Shown here: positions 1 through 11,285 of the stretch, one piece after another | How positions within the stretch are numbered: position 1 is the first letter of the stretch | Layout: each line of letters opens with the position of its first letter | DNA from: Heterohyrax brucei | Lineage: Eukaryota; Chordata; Mammalia; Hyracoidea; Procaviidae | Direction: 5' to 3' | DNA length: 64,000 nt | Assembly (NCBI GenBank): GCA_028571685.1 | Contig: CM053152.1 | Span: forward strand, 24,126,001-24,190,000 | Made by a program: the position numbers and the translations under genes | Notes under the pieces: model-generated | What the model was told of the DNA's origin: nothing | Database searches by the model: none | What the model saw: the letters and a program-made list of their open reading frames with translations, nothing else

Positions 1-325
1 GCCAGTGGGAATGAGATGACTTTGACAGATTTAGGTCAATTGCAATTCATTCCTAGGGATGGGCCTGGGGTACGGACTGCCCTCCACGTGATTGAGGAAT
101 GCCCAATGCTGCCTGAAGGCACTCGGTTCTATTAGGAAAGAAGAGAGGGAGCTGATAAGGAGACTTGATGGATAGGGTCCCACCTCAGCCCCTTGGCTTT
201 CTATTGTGTCACTCTAGTTGTGTCGTTTACTGCAGCAGCCATATTCTGTAAGACCCTGTATGTTTGGGTGTTTCCTTGTTCATTGGCTGTCTCCCCTACA
301 AACCCCACTGCAGCCTCCTTAGAAG
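1..325. other. Single-copy sequence, no gene seen
   Basis: I see no splice-bounded exon, no recognisable repeat and no conserved reading frame here. LAMA3, expected somewhere upstream, was looked for and not recognised. Confidence 0.4.
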
Positions 326-327
326 GA

Positions 328-660
328 TGCTATTGTTACTGCTGCTGTTGAGTCAGCCCCCGCCTCACACACTGAATGACCTATTGCCCATCCTGTGCCA
401 TCCCCAGAATGAGTTGTATGTTAGATCCCTGTGGCCCACAGGGTTTTCACAGGCTGATTTTCAGACGCAGATCACTATGTCTTTCATTCTGGCCTGTCTT
501 AATCAGAAATCTCTGGTGAAACCTGTTCAAGCATCATAGAAACACACAAGTCTCCAGTGATGGGCAGGTGGTAGCTATGCACAAGGTGCATTGGCTGGGA
601 GTCAAACCTGGGTCTCCCTCATGGAAGGTCATAATTCTGTCACCAAGCCACTCATGCCTC
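328..660 (-). mobile_element. tRNA-Gly-headed SINE with RTE-like body
   Basis: The right end (583-657) is the complement of a tRNA-Gly-like head, with the box B complement near 600-612. The body reads, in reverse complement, like the RTE 5' region (aacaggtttcacc, then aatcagcctgtgaaaaccct). The left end matches the RTE/AfroSINE 3' end. Related copies lie at 22,862, 39,418 and 55,435. Confidence 0.78.
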
Positions 661-965
661 ACTATATTGCTTCCTCTTGGCCCACCTATGTTTTCCGTCA
701 TAGCCATGGTAAACAAGTCTGGAAGAGCCCTCGTCGCTTTGCACTGACAGTGTCTAGCACTCTTTAAGCCCTGACTCTACCAGAGCCTGCATGCCCACAC
801 ACGTGCAGGCAGGCTATCTCCACCACCCCAGCGGGTAATGGGAGCTAGTAGATCCATCCTCCCACCTCTGAGTTTAGGTGGGCAATTCTGGAGTTCTGTA
901 TGCTCCTTGGAGTCCCAGTGGACCAGACTCTCATCTCCGTTGCCTACTGTTCATTTGACCCTCAT

Positions 966-1206
966 GATAGGCAGAATAATGCCCCCCCAAAGGTTTTCAT
1001 GGCCTAGCCCCAGAACCTGTGAATATGTTACCTTTCATGGCAAAAGGGACTTTGCAAGCATGTTAAACCAAAGTCCTTGAGGTAGGGAGATTATCCAGTT
1101 GGACCTAATTTAATCACATAGGCTCATAAGAGTAGAGAATCTTTGCCAGGAGAAGGATCAGAAAGATGCAATTTGCTGACTTTGAAAATTGAGGAAGGAT
1201 TCCACA
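966..1206 (+). mobile_element. MaLR (MLT1-type) solo LTR fragment, fossil
   Basis: The text aggcagaataatgcccccc, cctgtgaatatgttacctt and caaaagggactttgcaa is typical MLT1-type LTR. It is non-coding, old and incomplete, and is cut off by an AfroSINE on its right. Confidence 0.82.
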
Positions 1207-1211
1207 AGTAA

Positions 1212-1337
1212 GGAATGCAGGCAGCCTGTAAAACTGCCCCATAAGGTTTCCAAAGAGCAGCCAGTGGATTTGAACTGCTGACTTTTTGGTTACCAGTCTG
1301 AGTTCTTAACCACACGTCATCAGGGCTCCAATCACCT
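1212..1337 (-). mobile_element. AfroSINE
   Basis: The reverse-complement body aaactgccccataaggtttc and the head complement ggttaccagtctgagttcttaac are visible. It is inserted at the edge of an LTR fossil. Confidence 0.9.
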
Positions 1338-1701
1338 GTATTAGAAAGAACAGTATCATTACATGTGTTCAGGACAGAGAACATAGCTATGTACATATAT
1401 GCAGTATATTTTTAAATCCTCAAGAATATGTAGAATATATAGTGCTTCCTTAATGGTTGTCTAGCTCACATGCAGGAGTTGTGCAGTAGTCACAAGTAAC
1501 CACCATGAATTCCAAGAGACTACAGAAGATGTAGTGGTATTAACCATGAAAAACTGTACACAGAAATCGCCGAAGTCCTAGCTACCTCAAGTTTCTTTGT
1601 AACACTCTTTCTGGCACCTATTTGTAAGCCTGTTAGTATCTGAACAAATATAGGTCATTATCCTCTACAAAGATTTAAGGCAAATGCTCTTGCAACTCAT
1701 G

Positions 1702-1955
1702 ATGTTGTTAGTTGCCGTTGAGTCAACTCTGACCTCACATGTAACAGAACACAGTGTCGCCTGGTCCTGTGCCATCTTCATGGATGTTAGTATGTTTGAG
1801 TCCATTGTTGTGACTGTGCTGTCCATCCTTCTTATTGATGGTTTCCCTTATTTGTCCTGTACCAAACACAATGCCCTTTTCTAGTGACTGACCTTTTCTG
1901 ATGAAGTGTCCAAAGTAAGTGAGTCATAAGTGACAGGCAATCTAGCTCTGCCTCA
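1702..1955 (-). mobile_element. RTE LINE, 3' end, inverted
   Basis: It starts gttgttagttgccgttgag, the complement of the RTE terminus, and continues ctggtcctgtgccatcttca and ttgagtccattgttgtgac. It stops where an L1 begins. Confidence 0.85.
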
Positions 1956-1989
1956 GAAATTCTCTTGTGTGCGTCTATCTGTTTTAAGA

Positions 1990-4462
1990 AAAAGTGTCTA
2001 TACCAAATCCATACCATTTACTATAGTCCCCAAGAAGATAAAATACCTAGGAATAAATCTAACTAGAGAAATAAGAGACCTATACAAAGAGAACTACAAG
2101 ACTATACTGCAAGAAACCAAGAGAGACTTACATAAATGGAGAAACCTACCCTGCTCATGCATAGGAAGACTTAACATTTTGAAAATGTCTAGTTTACTCA
2201 AAGTGATCTACATATACAATGCAATCCCAATACAAATTGACATTTTTAATGAGATGGAGAAACAAATCACCAACTTTGTGTGGAAAGGGAAGAAACCCCA
2301 GGTAAGTAAAGCACTACTGAAGAAGAGGAAAACAGTGAGAGGCCTTGCACTACCTGCCAGTAGTCAAAACAGCCTTGTACTCGTACAAAAAGAGACATAA
2401 AGACCAACGGAAGAGAGTTGAGACCCCAGAGATGCCCCATCCTCCTATGAACAGTTGATATTCAACAAAGCCCCTAAGATTGTAAACTGGAGTAAAAACT
2501 GTCTCTTTAACAAATAGTTCTGGCAAAATTGGATATCCATCTGCAAAAAATTGAAACAAGACCCATATCTCACACCTTACACAAAAACCAACTCCAACTG
2601 GATAAAGGACCTAAATATCAAGCCTAAAATGATAAAGATCATGCAAGAAAAAACAGTCAACAAGTTTTAATATGCAGCTTAGGCAGACTTCAAAATCTGA
2701 GAAACAAAGCATGATCAACAGAAGAGAAAATAGATGAATGGTAATTACTAAGAATCAAACACTTCTGCTCATCCAAAGACTTTATCAAAATAATTAAAAT
2801 ACCACCTACAGAATGGAAAAAACTATTTGGCAACTACATGTTGGACTGGTGTCTCATCTCCATAAATTATAGTCAGTGAAAAGGTACTGTAAAATATCAA
2901 CAAGAAAAGGGTAAATAACCCAGTTAAGTGACGATCAAAGGAGCTGGATAGACATTTCACCTAAGAAGACATCCAGGCAGCCAAAAGACACGTGAGGAAA
3001 CGCTCACAATCATTAGCTATTAGAGAAATCCAAATCAAAGCTACAATGAAATACCATCTCACCCCAACAGTCCCACTGCTAGTGGGATTGCAAAATGGTA
3101 CAACCTCTTTGGAAAGCACTTCCTTAAAAAGCTGGAAATAGATATACCATTTGACCCAGTAATTCCACTGCTCAGAACACATCCTAGAGCATCAAGGGCA
3201 GTCACACAAATAGATACACGCACATGAATGTTTACTGCAGCACAGTCCACAATAGCAAAAAGATGGAATCAACCCAGATGCCCATCGACAGATGAATGGA
3301 TAAACAAACTATGGTACATATACTCAAGGGAACACTATGCAGTGATAAAGAACAATGATGATTTTAGAAAGCATCTCTTAACCTGGTTTCTAGGGGAAGA
3401 CATTATGCTGAGTGAAATCAGTCAGTTGCACAAGGAAAAATATTGTATGATACCCCTACTAGCAGGACCTAAAAATAGATGTACATAAGAAGAAAAGACT
3501 CTTTCATGGCTGCAAGGTTGGGGAGGGAGAGAGCGGGCTGGTCATAGATTAGACAGTTGGTAGAAATTTGTTTGGGTGAAAGCAGTGACAGCACACTGAA
3601 AAGAAGATCAGCTTAACTGGTCTTCAACATAAACTGAAAACTCGTCTAATCTTAACCCAATATTGCAAGATATAGTAGCAGGGGCAGTGGTCTGGGAACC
3701 ATGCTCTCAGGGGGCATTGAGGCCAGGTCACATAACTAGCCTATTGCTAAGATAGTCTTCTCCATCCCATATCGGGTTCTTAAAAGCTAGCAAGCTGCCA
3801 TCTGAGACACACTAAATGGTCCCAACTCATCTGGAACAAATAATCACCAGAAACAACAAAGACGTGAGGAAAAAAGAGCCCAGGAGAAAGAATGAATGGG
3901 TGACTGTATCAACATGTGACCAGAAGAACCAGATGGTGCCTGGCCACCAGCAAAGACAGCCAGGATGGGGCACATAATGTTGAGTCCCCGTGGCAACCAA
4001 GAAAAAGAGGGGCACACCTCAAGAACTCCACTAAAAGACCACAATTGATGGTCCAGTGGCCTGGGGGTTCACCTGGGAGGATTGCCCCTAGATCTCTTGC
4101 AGCCCCTGACCAGAAAACATTACTGTGGTCAACTCTTTGAACAGGAATAGACTGGACTCAAGGACACAATGTGACCACATGGTGTGTGTACTTTATGGTT
4201 CTTTGCATCTGTAGGATGCTGTCCTACTAGTCTCTTACTAGATGGGAAAGGAGGGGACAGGAGATTGTTAAGAGGATATGACACATGTAGAGTGAAAAGG
4301 AGGAGTGTGCTGTCACCAGCCAAGGAGGACAGAAGGAGCTGCAGATAGGTGAGCATGCAAATTTAATTTGGATCGTATACTTTCACTTAATCACAGTAAA
4401 AATATATAATAATAATAATAAATAAATAAAATAAAAATTCATTTAGCTAAAAAAAAGAAAAA
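1990..4462 (+). mobile_element. L1 LINE, 5'-truncated, ORF2 end and 3' UTR
   Basis: The frame from about 2,031 gives KKIKYLGINLTREIRDLYKE, then NILKMSSLLKVIYIYNAIPI and [20 protein letters not shown], which is L1 ORF2 downstream of the RT core. Stops and frameshifts interrupt it. After the ORF2 end near 3,487 comes a long 3' UTR, which ends in an A-rich tail at about 4,400-4,462. The family matches the elements at 8,461, 27,845 (inverted) and 36,330. Confidence 0.93.
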
Positions 4463-4464
4463 GG

Positions 4465-4950
4465 TGTCTCTCAATAACAGGTCAGGCAGTATCTCCCTGG
4501 CTCCTGAGTGGGTGGTAGGTAACATCTGCAGAGCTCACTCTGGCTGACAGCTGCTCAGCTTTAGGGTCAGAACACGCCGCTGCAGGTAGCAGGCTGCCGT
4601 CACCCAGGCTGCCTGTCCTGCAGCCGCCGACACTTCCTCTCACCGCTCAATACCGTGTATCTTTAGAAACTGTGGTCTCTCAGAGGAAAAGGTTGTTCAA
4701 AGGAGACAGAATCTGCATCTAATTAGACGGCAAGAAGATCAGCATATAAATATCACCATCCCTCTACGTCTATCCAAAGTCATCAGGAGGGTTACAGGCT
4801 GCTGGCTTCCCTGCTCATGGCGATGGCTTTAGATAAATGTGAGACTGAAACAGGCAGTGGATTCAGGAGAAGCAGGAGAGCCTGAGCCTTGCAGGGCCCT
4901 GCTCGGGGTTGTGGCACACACCAGAGTGGGCCAGGAAGTGGGGCTGGGAT
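4465..4950. other. Single-copy sequence
   Basis: Repeat-free by eye and moderately GC-rich near 4,540-4,640, with no convincing exon. It could be regulatory, but nothing specific supports that. Confidence 0.35.
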
Positions 4951-5132
4951 TGAGATCCTGGTTCTTGGGCAGTGCAAATGGTTAATGAACGCAGGAGGCT
5001 GCAAGTGCAAGCCCAGTCAGAGGCCCCTCAGAAAGTCAGCCACTGGAAACCCTGAGGAGCACAGTTCTACTCTGATTGATACAAGTGGGGTCACCGTGAG
5101 TCAGAACCATCCCAGGGTAACTGGTAAGAGAA
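4950..5132 (+). mobile_element. AfroSINE
   Basis: The head gggcagtgcaaatggttaatg, the body cactggaaaccctgaggagc and the end gtcaccgtgagtcagaacc match the AfroSINE order. It is diverged. Confidence 0.85.
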
Positions 5133-5290
5133 AAGTAGGGAAGGGCTGTGGGGAGAAGGTGAAGAGATGGAAAGGAAGGAGGCAGAGAGAGAAGGCAAGA
5201 GGTGGCAGAAGGGAGAGAGCGAAAGGAGAAGAGACAGGGGTAGGCCCTGCTGAGGGTCTGCAATTGGTTCTGAAGGAAAGTTTTGAGATG
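5133..5290 (+). repeat. Polypurine (GA-rich) tract
   Basis: About 150 bases are nearly all A and G, with few pyrimidines, for example ggaaaggaaggaggcagaga. Such tracts can form triplex DNA. Together with the neighbouring AfroSINE they account for the open frame here. Confidence 0.75.
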
Positions 5291-5696
5291 CGTCAAGTTG
5301 CTCCCTGTTGAGCCGGCAGCTGCCCTCCCTCCTGGGTGCCGGCATTCCCCGGGCCCAGGCCTGTGGTGACTTCAGGTGGGTCAGGCAGTGTTTCACTCAC
5401 AATCCTTCTTCAGTCTCCTGTATTGTGCCTGGTGACAGAGAAGTAGTGACAGACAAATAAATAAACTGCAGAAAAGTATTAGCTAGCTAACGCATTACAC
5501 CTCCGAGAGCGAAATTTCACTCTGTGGGTAGAGCTATACAAACACACCTCACTTTTGTGCTGATCCCACCCTGGTTTGTGTGCAAAGGGCCCAGGCTGAG
5601 TGCAGTTCCACCTCCAGGCCACTGTTGCAGGCTGCCGTCTCTTGCTGAGAGCTTAACATGGTTCTCTCACTTTATGTGAGTCTCTGCTTAAGCCGT

Positions 5697-5833
5697 CTGC
5701 TCAGAAAGTCGATTCCAACTCAAGGCAACCCTTTAGGACAGAATCGAACTGCCCCGTAACATTTCCAAGAAGCTGGTAGATTCTAAGTGCTGACATTTTT
5801 GTTAGCAGATGAATACTTAACCACTCCTAAAAT
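5697..5833 (-). mobile_element. AfroSINE
   Basis: The reverse-complement text agtcgattccaactcaaggc, aactgccccgtaacatttcc and gttagcagatgaatacttaac is the AfroSINE tail, body and head. Confidence 0.9.
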
Positions 5834-5873
5834 TGTGCTGCCATTAATCTAAATATTTATATCTTATCACCTA

Positions 5874-6455
5874 CCTGTCACCTTGTCATATATATTGCGA
5901 TGGCTTGTCTGTTACTGTGATGCTGGAAGCTGTATCACTGATATTTTGAATGCCTGCAGGGTCACCCATGGTGGACAGGTTTCAGCAGAGATTCCAGACT
6001 AAGACACGCTAAGAAGAAAGTTCTGGTGATCTGATTCTGAAAATTCGCCTGTGAAAATCCTATGGATCAGAAAAGAATATTGCCTTGTACAGTGCTGGAA
6101 TATGAGCCTTCTAGGTTGGAAGGCCCTCAAAATGCACAGTGGCCACAGCAACAGACTCAGGAGATACCAATAACTGTGAAGGTGGTGCGGGACCAGAGAC
6201 CTGGTGGTACAGTTGTTAAGAGTGTGGCTGCTGACAGTTTGAATCCACCAAACTCTCCTTGTTTACTCTGTGCAGTGTGGTTCTACTCAGTCCTACGGGG
6301 TCACCATGAGTCAGAAGCAACTGTGAGTCAGAACTGACTCATCAGCAGCAGGTGTGGTTTGGGGTTTTTGTTTGGTGCAGAACCAGGCAATGTTTTGTTC
6401 TGTTGTGTATAGGGTAGCCATGAGTTGAAGCCAACTCCATGGCAACTAACAACAA
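5874..6455 (+). mobile_element. RTE internal-deletion derivative with an AfroSINE inside
   Basis: The left part is the RTE 5' region (gcgatggcttgtctgttactg, catggtggacaggtttcagca). It reaches aaggccctcaaaatgcacag, then jumps directly to the RTE 3' end (aaccaggcaatgttttgttc, gagttgaagccaactccatgg). The coding middle is missing. An AfroSINE at 6,198-6,350 interrupts it. Copies at 44,755 and 53,772 share this architecture. Confidence 0.82.
6198..6350 (+). mobile_element. AfroSINE nested in the RTE derivative
   Basis: The head cctggtggtacagttgttaag, the core gctgctgacagtttgaatcc and the tail gtcaccatgagtcagaagc are visible. It splits the RTE derivative. Confidence 0.88.
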
Positions 6456-6569
6456 TTTTATCTCCAACACTTATGTGCTATAAAGCTCTGGATACATCTC
6501 TTCTAGCGTAGAAACAGTGGAAGAGTATGAAGATTGGTTGTTTACGCTTAATCAATCCCTGGTGCCTAG

Positions 6570-6607
6570 CCAAGCCAAGTCAAGTGCCATCGAGTTGGAT
6601 CCAACTA
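6570..6607 (-). mobile_element. Ultrashort RTE-end insertion
   Basis: The text reads ccaagccaag then tcaagtgccatcgagttgg then atccaac. In reverse complement this is the near-palindromic RTE/AfroSINE 3' end with a TTGGC-type tail. A target duplication is only partly visible (cctag versus ctaatag). Confidence 0.6.
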
Positions 6608-6609
6608 AT

Positions 6610-7035
6610 AGATGCTCAATGATTACTTGATGAGTAAATAGTTTTCCTCTTGTTTATGAAGATGTTCTTGTGTCCTGTTTATTAAGAACAGCGCTGCTTC
6701 GGATTCACGTGTCCACTGGAGCTAGTAATTGACATTGGATTTCAGTTTATTCTTTTCATTTATCTACTAGCAGTGAAAGAGTGGCAAAGCGGGGAGCAGG
6801 AAGACCAAGCAGCTAAAACAAAGAGACTAGGATCATACGAGAAACTCAACTAAGTTTGGGAAGACACTTATCAGGCTACTGTTGTAGGAGCCCAAAACAT
6901 CTGCAAAAACGGTCTCAGACTGTTACATGTTTCAGATATGCATTCTTTCAACTAACAAATGTTTAAGGAGATAGTGTTACAAATTCTGTGTTTCTAGAAG
7001 GGAAGAATCTTGGGAAATCTTTCCAGCTGTGTTGC
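6610..7035. other. Single-copy sequence
   Basis: I recognise no gene or repeat in this AT-rich stretch. Confidence 0.35.
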
Positions 7036-7039
7036 TGAG

Positions 7040-7165
7040 AACACTATTAAACCTGTCTCAGCTTAATGTCATCATGTGTAAAATGAAGCAAGATATAGAA
7101 GGGCTGTTGTGAGTGGGTGTCCGGCAGAATACCCATGACGTAGTTGGTGCTCAATATGTGGTACA
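7040..7165 (+). mobile_element. MIR SINE fragment
   Basis: The text taaacctgtctcagcttaat, catgtgtaaaatgaagcaag, gggctgttgtgagt and tggtgctcaatatgtgg follows the order of the MIR core and 3' half. Confidence 0.65.
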
Positions 7166-7539
7166 TCCTGTACTGGCTGCAAGGTTTACACCAGATCACA
7201 TGTGGAAACAGGGACTGTCCTGTGGGAAGGGGGTGGCTAGATAAAGAAGGCAGAGCTAAGTTAGCCTCCTCTGACCAGTCAGCTCAATGCTCAGAAGCAG
7301 GAGCTTTGCTCTGGGGCTCTATGTAGGCACGGAAAACCAACCCCAGTCTTTACAGAAATGTCACTGAACACTTTGTGCTGCAGTCCAGACCAAATTTTCC
7401 CAAGGTCAGTGTAAGAGTTTTTCCACACCAGAAACCCACCCACACACCCACCCCTTGTATGGAGTAAGCACTCCATAAGTCTATCAGAGTCATCTCAAGC
7501 AGGCTTGATATGACTATTGCAAGCTAGGACGCTGACATC

Positions 7540-7705
7540 TGATAAACCACTTAGTAGGTGTGTGATCTAGGACAAGTTAGTGATCTAGGACAAGTTACCT
7601 GATGTCTCACAGCCTACGTCTCATGTTTAAAAAGGTAGTAACATACTTTATATGATTATCTTAAGGATTAAATATGTATGTATAAAACACTAAATACAGT
7701 CTGTC
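7540..7705 (+). mobile_element. MIR SINE fragment with an internal tandem duplication
   Basis: The strings gtgtgatctaggacaagtta, ctgatgtctcacagcctacg and ttatcttaaggattaaatat follow the MIR order. The 18-bp unit gtgatctaggacaagtta occurs twice in tandem at about 7,562-7,597. Confidence 0.72.
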
Positions 7706-7813
7706 TCTTCTAAGCACCCCTAAATTTTCCAAAGTAGTATTTCTTCTCTGGTGGCATGGAAAAAGGAAGGACATGCTTTGAAAAGTTTACTAATAAGATA
7801 TATTTCCTGAGTG

Positions 7814-8205
7814 TCTTAGTTACCTAGTGCTACTATAACAGAAATACCACTAATGAATGGCTTTAAAGAACAAAAACTTATTTTCTGACAGTATTGGAAG
7901 CTAAAAGTCCAAATCAGGGTTTTGACCGTATTGATGCTTTCCTTGTAGGTAGTCTTAGGCATGTTTTAGTTCCTTGGCTTATAGAGAATTCTCACATGTC
8001 ATCTCTTTTCCTCTGTGTGTATATATTCCTATGTCTCATCTGTTCTTTTTATACCTCAGAAGTGATGAGATTTAGAACCCATCCCACTCAGGTATGACCT
8101 AATTAATGCATCAAAGGAAACCATTTCCAAACAGGATTACATCCACCAGTACAGGGGTTAGGATTACAATGCATATTTTGGGAGGGCAAAATTTAATCCA
8201 GAAGA
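7814..8205 (-). mobile_element. MaLR-type solo LTR, fossil
   Basis: In reverse complement it starts ctggattaaattttgccctcc and ends with a taactaagac-like terminus, the ERVL-MaLR layout shared with the other LTRs in this window. It is non-coding and old. Confidence 0.75.
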
Positions 8206-8712
8206 CCAAGATACTCATTTATTTGATTCATTTGATTGTCCAACAGCAATATGCAAATATACATGTGACAATCCTGGTGACCAGAGAAGCTTTATCCTCA
8301 CTGTGGGACACCTGGAGACAGGGTAAATTCTGCTTCCGTGCTCATGCTTACTTCTTCCTTTGAATTCCCATATTGCTTTCTGGAGAATAACTTAAATGTT
8401 GTCACTGATTCCTCTTGTGCTTAGAATGAGTTTACAACAGCTTTGTTTTCTCAATAGTTAAAACAGGGGCAGAATCAAGGTGGCAGACTAAACACACATC
8501 TCCCTAAATCTATCTGGAAACCAACACCTGAAATGATACTTAAATGGAGCCTTCTGGATACCTAGTGAGCCCTGGGACATGGCATAGGGCTGTTAATTTG
8601 GACTTCATACCACTGAATATAAAACCTCCTCTCCTCCACTAATCCCATTCTCCGTGAGCACAGGCTTGCACAGACAGAAGGCAATTCACCACGTTGATTA
8701 TTTTTTCCTCTG

Positions 8713-8746
8713 TCTTGGATCCAACTCGATGGGACTGGGCTGGGGC
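8713..8746 (+). mobile_element. Possible ultrashort RTE-end insertion in the L1 5' UTR
   Basis: The string ttggatccaactcgatggga followed by ctgggctgggg resembles the RTE/AfroSINE 3' end core and its TTGGC tail. It could instead be part of the L1 itself. Confidence 0.35.
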
Positions 8747-8929
8747 CCGCCAGTAGGCAGAGCTGGCACTTGACTAGTTGCTTGTCTCGGACGCATTGCT
8801 GGTGGGACCAGCAAGTGTAATTGCCATGTTCCGAGAACCTGGCTTTGGACTCTATGCATCTTGGCTCCTCTGGCCTATCTTTCTGCCTTCACCATGTGGT
8901 AGCCATACAGATGTTCTTGTGCAGGATGC

Positions 8930-9335
8930 CATCTTGATCCACTGGGAAATGGAAAAGCCCATTCAGAGGCCCTGGGCAGACTTGGTTCCTAGGCTGGGAG
9001 GTGATGACTGCCAGAGGGATAGTGCTTTTCCAGCAGTGAGGTGGTGTATTGCACAGTGTCACTTGAGGCTGGGGCCTGAGGCGGAGGCTGTAGACTTGGG
9101 GCATCTCTGCACTCTTGGCCTCTCTTTCCCCCTGGAGCCTGGTGCTAGCCAGGAGGCAAGATTGTGCGGAACACCATCTTGTTTCACTGGGGGGTAGAGT
9201 CATCCATACAGAAGCCTCAGCTGGACCTAATTCCTGGGCTGGGAGGCAGTGCCTACCCAGAAGAGACTGCTTTTCTAGCAGAAAAGCAGAATTCTACACA
9301 GTATCACCTACAGCTGGGGCCTGGCAGCAGAGGCC
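8930..9335 (+). repeat. Two tandem 245-bp monomers in the L1 5' UTR
   Basis: Landmarks recur exactly 245 bases apart: ggctgggag at 8,992 and 9,237, and tgcttttc at 9,023 and 9,268. A ggggcctg...gaggc block closes both units. This is the tandem monomer layout of an L1 promoter region. Confidence 0.8.
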
Positions 9336-11220
9336 AACAGGCCAGTAGTCGTTCTGTATATTGAGCTAGTTTATAACATCTGGGGTTCAATACAGAGGTG
9401 CTTACTTTGCCAGCTGGGAAGTGGGACGTATACACCTGAAAACCTGACTGACTTTGAAAGTTGTCAAATACATTTTACTTCTCATTTTAAGACTGCCTAG
9501 AGAAACAACTGTGGTCCATCTTCACAGCATCTCTCCAAGCCTCTATTGACCCACATGCAGCCCCAAAAGCAACAAACGCTGGAGAAAACGGTAACCCAGA
9601 AATCACCCATGGCACCAGAAGACCCCCAAAAGAAACCACTTCAGAACTTCCCAGATGAAAAAGCTTTTCTGAAACTATCAGAAGGTGAATACAAAAAGAT
9701 TATATAGAGAGCCCTCCTAGACCTTATATAAAATGCAGCAGAGCAAAATGAAAAATTAAGCAAACTGTTGAATCTGATGGAACATTGGTACTCTGAAATT
9801 AAATGGATCAAGAACAAAATCAAAGACATAGAAACTTCAATTCAAAGCCAGGAAAACAGAATGGAACAAATGGAAAAGAGACTTTCTGGCTTGGAAGACA
9901 GAGCTACTGACTCCAGCATCTATGAGGAGAAAACAGAAAAAAGAAACAAGAGAAACAAAGAAGCATTAAGAAGCACATGGGACTCAAGAAGTACAATCTA
10001 TGATTAACTGGAGTTCCTCAACAGGGCAAGACACTGGAGAACACAGCAAATATTGTAACTGAGCTGCTGACAGAAAACTTCCCAGAAATTAGGAAATAAG
10101 AGAATATACATATCCAAGAATTATAGAACATCACTGAATATAGATCTCAACAGAAAGACTCCAAGACATATTATAATCAAGCTTAACAAAATGAACCATA
10201 AGCAGAAACTCTTAAAGGCAGCAGGATTCAAAGCAAAGCTCACATTCAGAGGGAAACCCTATAGGCTTTTGTTGTTTTTCTCAGTGGAAGAAATGCTGGC
10301 ATGGAGACAGTCGCATGACACATTCAAAGCCTTGAAGGAGAAGAACTTCCAGCCAAGAATGATATATCCTGCAAAACTATCTTTCAAATATGAAAATGAA
10401 ATAAAGACATTCGTAGATAAACAGAAACTCAGACACTTTGTAGAAACCAAACCAAGGCTACAAGAAATACTGAAAGAATCTCTTGGCTTGAAAGAACAAA
10501 ACCATTAACTTTACGTTTTAGAGGGACACATTGTCCAGAATCCTACTCAGTTAAGGAAGGCTCCCAACACAATAAAAGTTACAATAGTGAAAGAAACAAT
10601 CTGGTGATCATATCATGTAAACTATGATATCATCATATTAAAAAGAGGGATGTACTACAATCATTATAGTGCTTCCAGATGCAGAGGAAGTTGACAAGAC
10701 TGGTAGCAATCAAAATTGGGTTTATATCTAGTTTCTTAAGCAGGATCAAAGGGGCAGCTGTAAAGCACAATAAAGAAGCAACATACCACATCAAGAAATG
10801 TAATGCAGGAGTACAGAACAGATTAACAAGAACAACAGAGAACACATCAACACAAAAATAAACATATCACAATGGCAGCACTGAACACATACCTATTAAT
10901 AATTACGTTAAATGTGAATGGACTGAATGTTCCAGTAAAGAGACATTGAGTGACATCTTGGATCAAAAGACATGACCCATCTATATGTAGTCTACAAGAG
11001 GCTCACCTTAGACTTAAAAATATGAACAAACTGAAAATTAAAAGATGGTAGAATATATATCAAGCTAACAATGAACAAGGAAGAGCAGAAGTGGCAATTC
11101 TGATCTCAGATAAAATTGACTTTAATGTAAAATTCACCACTGTGAACAAGAATGGACACTATTTATTGCTGAAAGTTTCAATACACAAGTAGGACTTAAC
11201 AATATTAAATATTTATGCAT

Positions 11221-11285
11221 CTAATATTAGCCAAGCCAAGCCAAGTGCCGTTGAGTAGGATCCGACTCATGGCACCTAATATTAG
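11221..11285 (-). mobile_element. Ultrashort RTE-end insertion with a 10-bp target duplication
   Basis: A 45-bp insert (11,231-11,275) lies between perfect copies of ctaatattag at 11,221-11,230 and 11,276-11,285, inside L1 ORF2. In reverse complement it reads gtgccatgagtcggatcc, then tactcaacggcac, then a TTGGC repeat tail: the last part of the RTE/AfroSINE 3' end plus tail, and nothing more. Confidence 0.8.

Noticed and set aside
4889-5311. 140-codon open frame
   Set aside because: It runs through an AfroSINE and a polypurine tract. The Lys/Arg/Glu-rich end is composition, not a protein domain.
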